64,000 nucleotides of DNA from assembly GCF_038049925.1 (NCBI RefSeq), contig NZ_CP145809.1, positions 992,001-1,056,000 of the forward strand, read 5' to 3'. The position numbers and the translations under genes are program-made. The notes beneath the pieces were generated by a model. That model did no database searches. It was given only the letters and a program-made list of their open reading frames with translations, and had not been told where the DNA came from. The stretch is from Georgenia sp. M64 (lineage in GTDB: Bacteria; Actinomycetota; Actinomycetes; Actinomycetales; Actinomycetaceae). Below, piece by piece: positions 45,924 to 54,204 of the stretch (position 1 is the first letter of the stretch; every line of letters starts with the position of its first letter).

Positions 45924-46520
45924 ATGACGGACACCCACCGCGCCGACTTCTGGTTCGACCCCTTGTGCCCCTGGGCCTGGATGACCTCCCGCTGGATGGG
46001 CGAGGTGGAGAGGGTGCGCGACGTCGAGGTGAGCTGGCACGTGATGAGCCTGGCGGTCCTCAACGACGACCCCGACGACGGTGAGGCCGGCGGCCGGTGG
46101 GGGCCGGTGCGCGTGGTCAACGCCGCCCGTGAGCTCCACGGACCGGGGGTCGTCAAGCCGCTCTACGACGCGCTCGGCACCCGTATCCACCCCGGCGGCC
46201 GCGGCGGGGAGCCGGGCGCCGTCATCGACGAGGCGCTCGCCGAGGTCGGGCTGCCCGCCGAGCTGGCGCGGTACGCCACCTCGGACGAGCACGACGACGC
46301 GCTGCGCGCCTCGCACCAGCGGGCGATGGACCTTGTCGGCACCGACGTCGGGACTCCCGTCGTCGCCGTCGACGGCGTCGCCTTCTTCGGTCCGGTCGTC
46401 ACGCCGGCCCCGCGCGGTGAGGCGGCCGGACGGCTGTGGGACGGCGCCGTGCTGGTGGCCGGGACGCCCGGCTTCTACGAGCTCAAGCGCAGCCGCACCA
46501 GCGGCCCGGTCTTCGACTGA
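45924..46520 (+). CDS. DsbA-family mycothiol-dependent nitroreductase homologue (Rv2466c type) with CPWA site
   Basis: This 198-residue thioredoxin-fold protein closely follows mycobacterial Rv2466c: DFWFDPLCPW, SWHVMSLAVLN, WGPVRVVNAA, GTDVGTPVVAVDGVAFFGPV and FYELKRSRT. In Rv2466c the active site is CPWC; here it is CPWA (Cys15, Ala18), so the resolving cysteine is lost. A mycothiol-dependent monothiol mechanism is possible. It stands alone before a terminator. Confidence 0.88.
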   Translation: MTDTHRADFWFDPLCPWAWMTSRWMGEVERVRDVEVSWHVMSLAVLNDDPDDGEAGGRWGPVRVVNAARELHGPGVVKPLYDALGTRIHPGGRGGEPGAVIDEALAEVGLPAELARYATSDEHDDALRASHQRAMDLVGTDVGTPVVAVDGVAFFGPVVTPAPRGEAAGRLWDGAVLVAGTPGFYELKRSRTSGPVFD

Positions 46521-46543
46521 CGGCGGCCGCTCGCCCGTCGGCG

Positions 46544-46570
46544 GCCCCGGTCCTCGGGCGGGACCGGGGC
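46544..46570 (+). terminator. Terminator after the nitroreductase homologue
   Basis: A perfect 10-bp stem with a 7-base loop starts 24 bases past the stop. Confidence 0.6.
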
Positions 46571-46628
46571 GCGTCAGGACCGATGGCGTAGCGTGACCTC
46601 CCGGCAAACCCGGGAACGAGGAGGGCAG

Positions 46629-47213
46629 ATGGCACAGGCAGGCGCGCGCAGGCTCAGCGGCGGCGAGATCGCGGTGGTGGTCGTGTCCCTGCTCCTCGTC
46701 GCTGCCTTCGTCGTCATGCTGGCGGTGCGGCTGTCGACGGCTGACGACGCCGGGGCCGCCGGGGCCGGCAGCGGGTCGACACCCACCGGGACCTCCGCCC
46801 CGGGCGGCACGCCCGAGGCGAGCACGGAGCCCCCGGCCGGTGAGGACCTCTCCGGCGTCGAGTTCGACTTCGTCAGTCCCAGCGGCAACATCGCCTGCGA
46901 CATCGACGGCGAGCGCGCCCTGTGCGGCATCGCCGCGTTCGACTACGCCGAGGAGATCCCGGAGGCCGAGACCCGTGCCTGCGAGGGGACCGTGGGGCAC
47001 TACCTGCAGGTGACGGCGGAGGGCGCCTCCCTCGTCTGTGACACCTCCGGGCAGGCGCCCGCCGTCTCCGCCGGCACCGCGGTGCTCGACTACGGGCAGA
47101 CCGAGAGCGTGGACGGCTTCACGTGCCAGTCGAGCGAGACCGGCATGACCTGCACGCACGACGAGTCGGGATACTCCTTCTCCGTGCGCCGCGCCGGCTA
47201 CACCCTCTCCTGA
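46629..47213 (+). CDS. Membrane-anchored cysteine-rich protein (DUF6636-like)
   Basis: This 194-residue protein has one membrane helix (about 18-40, IAVVVVSLLLVAAFVVML), a Thr/Gly/Pro-rich linker and an extracytoplasmic domain with six cysteines. The segment FVSPSGNIACDID is typical of actinobacterial DUF6636-like secreted domains. The function is unknown. The ATG has a GAGGAGGG site. Confidence 0.7.
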   Translation: MAQAGARRLSGGEIAVVVVSLLLVAAFVVMLAVRLSTADDAGAAGAGSGSTPTGTSAPGGTPEASTEPPAGEDLSGVEFDFVSPSGNIACDIDGERALCGIAAFDYAEEIPEAETRACEGTVGHYLQVTAEGASLVCDTSGQAPAVSAGTAVLDYGQTESVDGFTCQSSETGMTCTHDESGYSFSVRRAGYTLS

Positions 47214-47261
47214 CGACGGACGCCGCCCGAGGGTCACGACACGTCACGCTCAGTGGCCGCC

Positions 47262-47399
47262 GGGTGAGCGCGTGGCTTCGGGGTGAGCGCGTGGCTTGCG
47301 GGTGAGCGCGCGGCTTCGGGGTGAGCGCGCGGCTTCGGGGTGAGTGCGTGGCTTCGGGGTGAGCGCGCGGACCCGGACGCACTCGCTCACCCCGAAGCC
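47262..47399. repeat. 19-bp tandem repeat with a terminal inverted copy
   Basis: Five full 19-bp units (GGGTGAGCGCGTGGCTTCG and near variants) start at 47262, 47281, 47300, 47319 and 47338, and a 14-base partial unit starts at 47357. An inverted 14-base copy at 47386-47399 pairs with 47350-47363. The unit is not a multiple of 3 and lies in a convergent intergenic gap, so it is not coding. Confidence 0.85.
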
Positions 47400-47465
47400 T
47401 CGACCTCGGCGCACCGGGCTCGTGCCCCCCGATGCCACCGTGCGACGCCGAGGCGTCGCGGCCGG

Positions 47466-49472
47466 TCACCAGATCCGCACGCGCTCCTCCGGCGGCAGGT
47501 ACAGGGCGTCCCCGGGCCGGACGTCGAAGGCCTCGTGGAAGGCGTCCATGTTCCGCACCACCCCGTTGCAGCGGAACTCCGCGGGGGAGTGCGGGTCGAT
47601 GGTCAGCAGGCGCACGACCTCCGCGTCCCGGCTCTTCTCGCGCCAGATCCGCGCCCACGACGCGAAGAGGCGCTGCAGGCCCGAGAGACCCTCGACCACG
47701 GGCGCGGCGTCGATGCCGGGCAGCCCCTGACGGCGCAGGGCGATCTCGTACGCCTTGAGCGCGATCGACAGGCCGCCGAGGTCGCCGATGTTCTCGCCGA
47801 TCGTCAGGGCACCGTTCACGTGGTGGGACCCGTCCAGCTGGGCCGGTGAGAACGCGTCGTACTGGGCGATGAGCGCCTTGGTCCGGGACTCGAACTCGCG
47901 CCGGTCGTCCTCGGTCCACCAGTCCGTGAGCCGGCCGGTGCCGTCGTACTTCGACCCCTGGTCGTCGAAGCCGTGCCCGATCTCGTGGCCGATGACGGCG
48001 CCGATCCCGCCGTAGTTCCAGGCGTCGTCGGCGTCGGGGTCGAAGAACGGCGGCTGGAGGATCGCGGCGGGGAAGACGATCTCGTTCATCGTCGGGTTGT
48101 AGTAGGCGTTGACCATCTGCGGCGGCATGAACCACTCGTCGCGGTCCATCGGCCTGCCCAGCTTGGCCAGGTCGCGGCGCTCCTCGAAGACGTTGGCCGC
48201 GCGGACGTTGCCGAGCAGGTCGGTCGGGTCGACCTCCAGCGCGGAGTAGTCGCGCCACTTGTCCGGGTAGCCGATCTTCGGGGTGAAGGCCTCGAGCTTG
48301 GCCAGCGCCCGCCGGCGGGTCTCCTCGCCCATCCACTCCAGCGAGGCGATCGACTCGCGGTACGCCTCGACGAGGTCGGCCACGAGGGTCTGCATGGCGG
48401 CCTTGTGCGCGGGCGGGAAGTGCCGGGCCACGTAGAGCTCACCGACGGCCTCGCCGAGGGCGCCCTCGACCAGCGCGACCCCGCGCTTCCAGCGCTCGCG
48501 CAGCTCCTCGGCCCCGGTGAGGGTGCGGCCGTAGAAGTCGAAGTTCTCGTCCACCACGTCCGCGGGGAGGTACGGCGCCCGCGCGTGGACGACGTGCCAC
48601 ATCAGCCACATCCGCAGCGAGTCGACGTCGGTCTCGGCCCACGAGCGTGCGAAGTGGGTGATGTAGGAGGGCATGGCCACGATGAGCTGGTCGAACGCGC
48701 CCTCGGGGACCCCCAGCGCGGCCCGCCACAGCGACCAGTCGAAGCCGGGCGCGCTCGCGACCGTCTCCTCCCAGGTCATGGGGTTGTTGAGCTGGTCGGC
48801 CTCGCGGGAGCGGACCTTGTCCCAGTGGCCGGCAGCCAGGGTGGTCTCGACCTTCATGACACGCTCGGCGGCCCCCATCGCCTCGTCCTCGGTCACCAGA
48901 CCGGTCAGGGCGAGCATCGCCGCCACGTGCGCGACGTAGGCGGTGCGCGTGGCCGCGTGGACGTCCTCGCGGTAGTAGGACTCGTCCGGCAGTCCCAGAC
49001 CGGACTGCCAGAGGTAGACGGTGTACCGCTCGGGGTCGTTGAGGTCGGTGTCCACCTGGTAGGCGACGGCGCCGCCGACGCCGGTGGGCTGCAGGGCGCC
49101 CATCGCGCGGGTGAGGGCCTCGTGGTCGCGGGCGGCGGTGAGCGCCTCGAGGTCGGCCCGCAGGGGGGCGGTGCCCAGGGCCTCGACCCGCTCGGTGGCC
49201 ATGAAGGACGCGTAGACGTCGCCGATCTTCCGGGCGTTCTCCGGGTTGCCCTCGGTGCCCCGGCCGGCCGCCGCGTCGTCGATGATGGCTCGCACCCGCT
49301 CCTCGGAGAGGTCGCGCAGGGCGGTGAAGGATCCGTCGCGCGCGCGGTCGGCGGGGATGACGTGCTCGCGCAGGAACGTGCCGTTGAACCGGCGGAAGAG
49401 GTCGTCCTGGGGACGGACGCCGTCGTCCATGGCCTCGGCGTCGCTCATCGGTGCGGTGTTCGTGGTGGTCAT
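47466..49472 (-). CDS. pepO: M13 family metallopeptidase (neprilysin/PepO-like)
   Basis: This 668-residue zinc endopeptidase has HEIGH (His496, Glu497, His500), the third ligand Glu560 in GENIGDLGG, substrate-binding VNAYYNP and the C-terminal CNGVVRNMDAFHEAF and VRIW end. There is no signal peptide, so it acts on oligopeptides in the cytoplasm. A TAGTGT box is 6 bases before the ATG, indicating a leaderless mRNA. It is divergent from rpiB. Confidence 0.94.
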   Translation of the reverse strand: MTTTNTAPMSDAEAMDDGVRPQDDLFRRFNGTFLREHVIPADRARDGSFTALRDLSEERVRAIIDDAAAGRGTEGNPENARKIGDVYASFMATERVEALGTAPLRADLEALTAARDHEALTRAMGALQPTGVGGAVAYQVDTDLNDPERYTVYLWQSGLGLPDESYYREDVHAATRTAYVAHVAAMLALTGLVTEDEAMGAAERVMKVETTLAAGHWDKVRSREADQLNNPMTWEETVASAPGFDWSLWRAALGVPEGAFDQLIVAMPSYITHFARSWAETDVDSLRMWLMWHVVHARAPYLPADVVDENFDFYGRTLTGAEELRERWKRGVALVEGALGEAVGELYVARHFPPAHKAAMQTLVADLVEAYRESIASLEWMGEETRRRALAKLEAFTPKIGYPDKWRDYSALEVDPTDLLGNVRAANVFEERRDLAKLGRPMDRDEWFMPPQMVNAYYNPTMNEIVFPAAILQPPFFDPDADDAWNYGGIGAVIGHEIGHGFDDQGSKYDGTGRLTDWWTEDDRREFESRTKALIAQYDAFSPAQLDGSHHVNGALTIGENIGDLGGLSIALKAYEIALRRQGLPGIDAAPVVEGLSGLQRLFASWARIWREKSRDAEVVRLLTIDPHSPAEFRCNGVVRNMDAFHEAFDVRPGDALYLPPEERVRIW

Positions 49473-49478
49473 GCTCCG

Positions 49479-49484
49479 ACACTA
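49479..49484 (-). promoter_or_regulatory. Leaderless -10 box of pepO (TAGTGT)
   Basis: TAGTGT fits TANNNT and lies 6 bases before the ATG. Confidence 0.55.
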
Positions 49485-49520
49485 CGGGGCGAGGGTGCGG
49501 GACCGCTCCCGCGCACCGGG

Positions 49521-49526
49521 CACAAT
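49521..49526 (+). promoter_or_regulatory. Leaderless -10 box of rpiB (CACAAT)
   Basis: CACAAT is 6 bases before the rpiB ATG; no ribosome site is present. Confidence 0.5.
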
Positions 49527-49532
49527 GTCCCC

Positions 49533-49988
49533 ATGCGCATCCACATCGCCGCTGACCACGCCGGGTTCGAGCTCAAGGCGGTGCTCGTCGAGCACCTGCG
49601 GGGAGCGGGGCACGTGGTCGTCGACCACGGTGCCGCGACCTACGACGCCGAGGACGACTACACCTCCTTCTGCTTCGCCGCCGGGGAGGCCGTCGCCAGC
49701 GAGACCGGCTCCCTGGGCATCGTGCTCGGCGGCTCCGGCAACGGTGAGCAGATCGCCGCGAACAAGGTGCCCGGCATCCGCGCCGCGCTCGCGTGGAACA
49801 CCGACACGGCGCGGCTCGCCCGCGCCCACAACGACGCCAACGTCCTGGCGATCGGGGCGCGCCAGCACTCCCTCGACGACGCCGTGGGGCTGGTCGAGAC
49901 GTTCGTCGCCGAGCCGTTCTCCGGGGAGCCGCGCCACCAGCGCCGCATCGACATGCTCACCGCGTACGAGGCGCTGCGCAGCCAGTAG
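49533..49988 (+). CDS. rpiB: Ribose-5-phosphate isomerase B
   Basis: This 151-residue enzyme interconverts ribose-5-phosphate and ribulose-5-phosphate. RpiB features are visible: IHIAADHAGFELK, the VVDHGAATYDAEDDYTSF loop, GIVLGGSGNGEQIAANKVPGIRAAL and ARAHNDANVLAIGAR. The catalytic position commonly held by Cys in other RpiB types is Ser in GGSGNG, as in the actinobacterial form. The ATG at 49533 fits the -10 spacing. Confidence 0.94.
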   Translation: MRIHIAADHAGFELKAVLVEHLRGAGHVVVDHGAATYDAEDDYTSFCFAAGEAVASETGSLGIVLGGSGNGEQIAANKVPGIRAALAWNTDTARLARAHNDANVLAIGARQHSLDDAVGLVETFVAEPFSGEPRHQRRIDMLTAYEALRSQ

Positions 49989-50009
49989 CCCGGCCGAGCC
50001 CCGAGCGCC

Positions 50010-51353
50010 TCAGAACCCCCACCCGTTCGCAGGCGCGACCGGCCAGCCGAACGCGGTCGCGGCCGGCGCGAGCGCGGCGCCGTCGAGGACCTGCACCCGC
50101 CCGGCGGCGGCGAGCGCCGCCAGGGACGTCCCACCGAGGTAGGCCGAGCCGAGGTCGGCGACGTCCAGGGACAGGTGGGCCGGGGCCGTCGTGGCGGCGA
50201 CCTCGGCGCCCGCCGTCCCGCCGCGCAGGTGCCAGTGGCCGGCGTTCGCCGGGACGAGGTCGTCACGGACCTCGAGGACGACGTCGACGTCGGCCGCGTA
50301 CGCGCGCCCGGCCAGGGCCCGGGGGACGTCGAGCAGACGCACCCACAGGTCGTCGCTGAGGCGGACGGAGGCGCCGCGCAGGTCCGCGAGGAGGTGCAGG
50401 AGGGGGTCGTCCAGGGGGAGCTGGGCGGTCTCGACCTTCGCCATGAGGTCGAGGTCGGTCAGAGCCCCCCACAGCGCCCGCGCGGCCGGGGCGTCGAGCG
50501 CGGCGGACTCGCGGACCTTCACGGTCCCCTCGGGCACCCCCGCGTCGGACCACTTGCCCTTGCGGCGGAAGATCGCGTAGGCGCGCGGCTCACCCGCGGG
50601 GGTGCGCACCACCGCCACCCGCAGGCCCTCCATCTCCTTCCGCGCGGTGGGCCAGTCCACGAGCTGGGCCGCGCGCAGGGCGTCGGTGTCGCGGCTGATC
50701 CACCCCGGCCGCACGACGGCCGTGTGGACCTGCTCGATCACCGCGCCGTGGCGGGCGGGGTCGAGGCGGTCGAGCTCGACGACGAGGTCCGCGGCGCCGG
50801 GCACCTCGCGCAGGTCCGCGCCGCGGCCCACGGTCAGGGTGGCCGTCTGGCTCGCCACCCCGTAGCCGTAGCGGCCGTAGATGCCGGTCTCGGCGGCGTA
50901 CAGGACCGACAGCGCCTCCCCGCGCCCGACCGTGCGGGCCAGGTGCGCGGTGAGCATGGCTCGGGCCAGCCCCCGGCGCCGGTGGCCGGGGTGCACCGCC
51001 ACCCACGTCAGGCCCGCGGCGGGCAGGCGCGCCCCGCCGGGCACGGGCACGGCGAAGGCGTACGAGGAGTGGACGGCGGCCAGGCGGGCCTCCGCGCCCC
51101 GCTCGTCCCAGACCCCGACGGTCCGGCCGGGCTCGAGGTCCCACACCGCCACCGCCTCGTCCTCGGGCGCCATCTCGAAGGCGAAGCCCCAGCGGTCGAC
51201 GTCGATGATCTGCGCACGGTGCGCGACGTCGTCGAGCTCGGCGAGCCGGTACCCGGCCGGCACGGCGGTGGTGCGGACCGCGGTGGTGGTGGCGTCGGCT
51301 GGGGTGGTGGCGTCGGCCGTGGTGGTGGCGTTGTCGATCACGCCGAGAAGCAT
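50010..51353 (-). CDS. Eis-like GNAT N-acetyltransferase
   Basis: This 447-residue protein has a GNAT core with the acetyl-CoA loop VAVHPGHRRRGLARAML, then ETGIYGRYGYG and TARKEMEG, and a C-terminal SCP2-like domain (VTAPAHLSL-type strand), the tripartite architecture of mycobacterial Eis. Eis enzymes acetylate aminoglycosides and protein lysines; the substrate here is unknown. The first 30 residues are Thr/Ala repeats. The start could be the ATG at 51353 or the GTG at 51341. Confidence 0.85.
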   Translation of the reverse strand: MLLGVIDNATTTADATTPADATTTAVRTTAVPAGYRLAELDDVAHRAQIIDVDRWGFAFEMAPEDEAVAVWDLEPGRTVGVWDERGAEARLAAVHSSYAFAVPVPGGARLPAAGLTWVAVHPGHRRRGLARAMLTAHLARTVGRGEALSVLYAAETGIYGRYGYGVASQTATLTVGRGADLREVPGAADLVVELDRLDPARHGAVIEQVHTAVVRPGWISRDTDALRAAQLVDWPTARKEMEGLRVAVVRTPAGEPRAYAIFRRKGKWSDAGVPEGTVKVRESAALDAPAARALWGALTDLDLMAKVETAQLPLDDPLLHLLADLRGASVRLSDDLWVRLLDVPRALAGRAYAADVDVVLEVRDDLVPANAGHWHLRGGTAGAEVAATTAPAHLSLDVADLGSAYLGGTSLAALAAAGRVQVLDGAALAPAATAFGWPVAPANGWGF

Positions 51354-51450
51354 GTCAGGGCAACCCGGGACGGGGCGAGGACATTTCGGTGGCGCCTCGC
51401 GTCGGACGCCGGACGCCTCGCGCACGACGCCGGCCGCCGCGCGGACCGGG

Positions 51451-52152
51451 TCAGGGCCGTTCGAGCGACCGGCGGGCAGCGAGGGCGACGACGGCGGGCG
51501 CCAGGGGCACGAGGACGACCACCGCCGGGGCCACCACGCCGAGCAGCCACGTGGCCGCCCCGACGAGGACACCCTGGGCGGCCCAGCGGGCGGAGGTCGG
51601 GTCGTGGCTCCCGCGGTCGGCGACCGCGCCGGCGCGGGCCCGCTCGCCGGCGTCGCCCGCGGTGAGCAGCAGCCGGTTCCGGGACCGGACCCGCGCGGCC
51701 TCCGCCAGCGCCGTGACCAGCAGCCACGTGGTGGCGGCCACGAGCGCCACCGCCCAGCCCGGTCCGGTGACCGCGGCGACCACGAGGGCGACGAGCGGGG
51801 TCAGGGCCGCCGTCGTGAGGGAGGCGCCCAGGACGGCGACCGAGCCGGACGTGCGCCGCCGCGCCGAGCCCGCGACGACGACGCCCACGCAGGCGACGGC
51901 GACGTACCCGGCCAGGGTCAGCCCCGCGGCGCCTGCCGCCAGTCCCGGCCCCGCGACGAGGGCGGCCAGGACCACGGCGGCCGCCGTGAGGGCCCCCGCG
52001 ACGGCGACCATCGTCACCGCCCGGCGCCGCGCCGCGCGGCGGGCGCCGTCGATGACGGCGGGCACGTCGAGGTGCTCGTGGGGGACGGAGGTGTCGCAGT
52101 GGTGGCAGGCGTCGGAGGCGGGTCCGGGCCCGGCGGTGGCGTGGGTGCTCAT
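51451..52152 (-). CDS. Four-helix membrane protein of unknown function
   Basis: This 233-residue protein has a cytoplasmic N-tail with CHHCD and HEH residues that could bind metal. Hydrophobic segments lie near residues 48-68, 73-98, 110-140 and 195-225, in an Ala/Val-rich sequence. I recognise no family. A TATGAT box lies 10 bases before the ATG and overlaps the box of the divergent alkyltransferase-like gene. Confidence 0.62.
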   Translation of the reverse strand: MSTHATAGPGPASDACHHCDTSVPHEHLDVPAVIDGARRAARRRAVTMVAVAGALTAAAVVLAALVAGPGLAAGAAGLTLAGYVAVACVGVVVAGSARRRTSGSVAVLGASLTTAALTPLVALVVAAVTGPGWAVALVAATTWLLVTALAEAARVRSRNRLLLTAGDAGERARAGAVADRGSHDPTSARWAAQGVLVGAATWLLGVVAPAVVVLVPLAPAVVALAARRSLERP

Positions 52153-52161
52153 CTCGCTTGC

Positions 52162-52168
52162 GATCATA
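52162..52168. promoter_or_regulatory. Overlapping divergent -10 boxes
   Basis: On the plus strand GATCAT (52162-52167) is 6 bases before the GTG at 52174. On the minus strand TATGAT (52168-52163) serves the membrane protein. The two boxes share five bases, so the promoters should exclude each other. Confidence 0.45.
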
Positions 52169-52173
52169 GGCGG

Positions 52174-52536
52174 GTGCAACCCGAACGGACGGAGCTGACC
52201 GAGCTCGTGCTCGACGTCGTCGACCAGGTCCCCACCGGCCGTGCCACCACCTACGGCCACGTGGCCGAGGCGGTTCGCGCGCGGACGGGGCACGGGCACG
52301 CCCGGCACGTGGGCCAGGTCATGGCCACGTGGGGCGCGGAGGTGCCGTGGTGGCGGGTGGTGCGCGCCGACGGCACCCTGCCGCGCCAGCTGCGCTCCGG
52401 GGCGCTGGAGCACTACCGCGAGGAGGGCACACCGCTGACCCCGCACGTGCCGGTCCGCGTCAACCTCGACCGGGCGCTGTGGGACCCCGCCGACGCGTGG
52501 GTCCCGCCGGCCGGGGTGGGGGAGCACCGTGCCTGA
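52174..52536 (+). CDS. Alkyltransferase-like protein (ATL, MGMT family)
   Basis: This 120-residue protein has the DNA-binding domain of O6-alkylguanine transferases (VPTGRATTYGHVAEAV, ARHVGQVM). The active-site PCHR is replaced by PWWR (Trp59, Trp60), so it cannot transfer alkyl groups. In the ATL family such proteins flag alkylated bases for excision repair. The GTG at 52174 fits a leaderless start. It overlaps the glycosylase gene by 8 bases. Confidence 0.9.
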   Translation: MQPERTELTELVLDVVDQVPTGRATTYGHVAEAVRARTGHGHARHVGQVMATWGAEVPWWRVVRADGTLPRQLRSGALEHYREEGTPLTPHVPVRVNLDRALWDPADAWVPPAGVGEHRA

Positions 52537-53548
52537 GGGGCACACCGTCCACCGGCTCGCGCACGCCTTCGCCGAGCTGTTCGGCGGGCACCGCCTGGCC
52601 GTCAGCTCGCCGCAGGGCCGCTTCACCGACGGCGCCGCGCTCCTGGACGGCCGCGCGCTCGTGGGCACCGAGGCCCACGGGAAGCAGCTCTTCCTCGCCT
52701 TCGCCGGGCCCGACCGGCACGCCTTCGCCGGGCCCGACCGGCACCGGCCGGCAGCCCTGGGGACCGCGGACGGCAGCGACACGGCCACCGTCGAGGCCGA
52801 GCCCCGGTGGCTCCGCGTGCACCTGGGCCTGTACGGGTCGTGGACCTTCGACGGCGACGAGTCCTTCCGCGCGCCCCACGCCATCGGCGCCCCGCGCCGG
52901 CGGGTGGCCGAGGAGGAGGTGGCGGTGCGCCAGGCCGGTGTGCCCGTCGCCGGCGACTGGTCACCGCCCGCCCCGCGCGGGGCGGTGCGGGTGCGCCTGC
53001 TCGGCGAGCACGGGGTCGCCGACCTCACCGGCCCGACCGCCTGCGAGGTGGTCACCGCGCAGGAGAAGGCGGCCGTCCAGGGGCGGCTCGGGCCCGACCC
53101 GCTGCGGAGCGACGGCGACCCCGAGGCGTTCGTCCGTGCCGTCCGCACCACCCGTCGCCCGGTCGGGGAGCTGCTCATGGACCAGGCGGTCCTGGCGGGT
53201 GTGGGGAACATCTACCGCGCCGAGGCGCTCTACCGGGCGCGTCTGCACCCCCGCCGGGCCGGCCGGGACGTCCCCGCCGCCCGCCTGCGGGCGATGTGGG
53301 CGGACCTGCGCGAGCTCATGGCGGACGGCGTGGCGACCGGCCGGATCGTCACCACCCGGCCCGAGCACCGGAACCACCTCGGCGAGGCGGGCGACGTCGC
53401 CCTCGTCCCCGACGACGACGACCGCTGGTACGTCTACCACCGCTCGGGCCGGCCGTGCCTGGTCTGCGGTACGAAGGTGAGCGAGGCCGAGATGGCCGGG
53501 CGGCGGGTCTTCTGGTGCCCCCGCTGCCAGCGGGCGCCGCGCGCCTGA
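52529..53548 (+). CDS. nei: Fpg/Nei family DNA glycosylase
   Basis: This 339-residue glycosylase/AP lyase has the catalytic N-terminus PEGHTVHRLA (Pro2, Glu3), Lys52 in HGKQLFL, the helix-two-turn-helix VLAGVGNIYRAEALYRA and a zinc finger with Cys310, Cys313, Cys330 and Cys333. The HTVHR motif fits the actinobacterial Nei2 branch. Residues 57-72 are an exact duplication of AFAGPDRH. It starts at a GTG inside the alkyltransferase-like gene, so both are co-expressed. Confidence 0.93.
   Translation: MPEGHTVHRLAHAFAELFGGHRLAVSSPQGRFTDGAALLDGRALVGTEAHGKQLFLAFAGPDRHAFAGPDRHRPAALGTADGSDTATVEAEPRWLRVHLGLYGSWTFDGDESFRAPHAIGAPRRRVAEEEVAVRQAGVPVAGDWSPPAPRGAVRVRLLGEHGVADLTGPTACEVVTAQEKAAVQGRLGPDPLRSDGDPEAFVRAVRTTRRPVGELLMDQAVLAGVGNIYRAEALYRARLHPRRAGRDVPAARLRAMWADLRELMADGVATGRIVTTRPEHRNHLGEAGDVALVPDDDDRWYVYHRSGRPCLVCGTKVSEAEMAGRRVFWCPRCQRAPRA
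52697..52744 (+). repeat. Exact 24-bp tandem duplication inside nei
   Basis: Two identical 24-base units encode AFAGPDRH twice in frame, directly after the catalytic Lys52 hairpin. It lengthens a surface loop without breaking the gene. Confidence 0.85.
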
Positions 53549-53615
53549 CCTCCCCGCACGGACGACCCGACAGCGGACCGGGGCGTACCGGCGGCCGGTT
53601 CGGGGACCAGGCGGC

Positions 53616-54188
53616 TCAGATGTAGATCGCGGGCTCCGACCACGGGTCGAGCAGGGCGCCCGGCGGGGCCGGCTGGGCCCGGGCGGGAACGCCCACGGCG
53701 ACGGCACCGGCCGGGACGTCCTTGACCACCACGGCGTTCGCGCCGACCCGCGCGTCGGACCCGACCCGGATGGGCCCGAGGACCTTGGCGCCGGCGCCGA
53801 TGAGCACCCGGTCGCCGATCGTCGGGTGGCGCTTGCCCCGGCTCATCGAGACCCCGCCGAGGGTGGTGCCGTGGAAGAGGACGACGTCCTCGCCGACCTC
53901 GGCCGTCTCGCCGATGACCACGCCCATGCCGTGGTCGATGAAGAGCCGGCGGCCCAGGACCGCCCCGGGGTGGATCTCGATCCCCGTGGCGGCCCTGAGC
54001 ACCTGCGAGAGCAGGCGGGCCGGCAGCTTCAGCAGCGGGCTGGCGTGCCACATCCGGTGCGCCAGCCGGTGACCCCACAGTGCGTGCACGCCGGGGTAGG
54101 CCAGCGCGACCTCGACCAGGGTGCGCGCCGCCGGGTCCCGGCGGCGCGCGGCCTGGAGGTCCTCCAGCAGCAGCTGGCGGAACGGCAC
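53616..54188 (-). CDS. cysE: Serine O-acetyltransferase
   Basis: This protein of about 190 residues makes O-acetylserine for cysteine synthesis. It has an N-terminal helical part ([19 protein letters not shown]), then a left-handed beta-helix with [36 protein letters not shown]-like TTLGGVSM, and hexapeptide repeats through NAVVVKDVP. It ends with I, which may dock into CysK. The GTG at 54188 is one start; a TTG at 54203, one base after the cysK stop, would give 195 residues. Confidence 0.92.
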   Translation of the reverse strand: MPFRQLLLEDLQAARRRDPAARTLVEVALAYPGVHALWGHRLAHRMWHASPLLKLPARLLSQVLRAATGIEIHPGAVLGRRLFIDHGMGVVIGETAEVGEDVVLFHGTTLGGVSMSRGKRHPTIGDRVLIGAGAKVLGPIRVGSDARVGANAVVVKDVPAGAVAVGVPARAQPAPPGALLDPWSEPAIYI

Positions 54189-54204
54189 GTGGGAGTCGTG
54201 CAAC

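Noticed and set aside
47262-47399. The 19-bp array considered as a CRISPR
   Set aside because: The units are directly adjacent without spacers, are only 19 bp long, and no cas genes are nearby.
47250-47438. A 62-codon minus-strand ORF across the 19-bp repeats
   Set aside because: The repeat period is not a multiple of 3, so each unit is read in a different frame, and the product is an Arg/Pro/His-rich low-complexity sequence.
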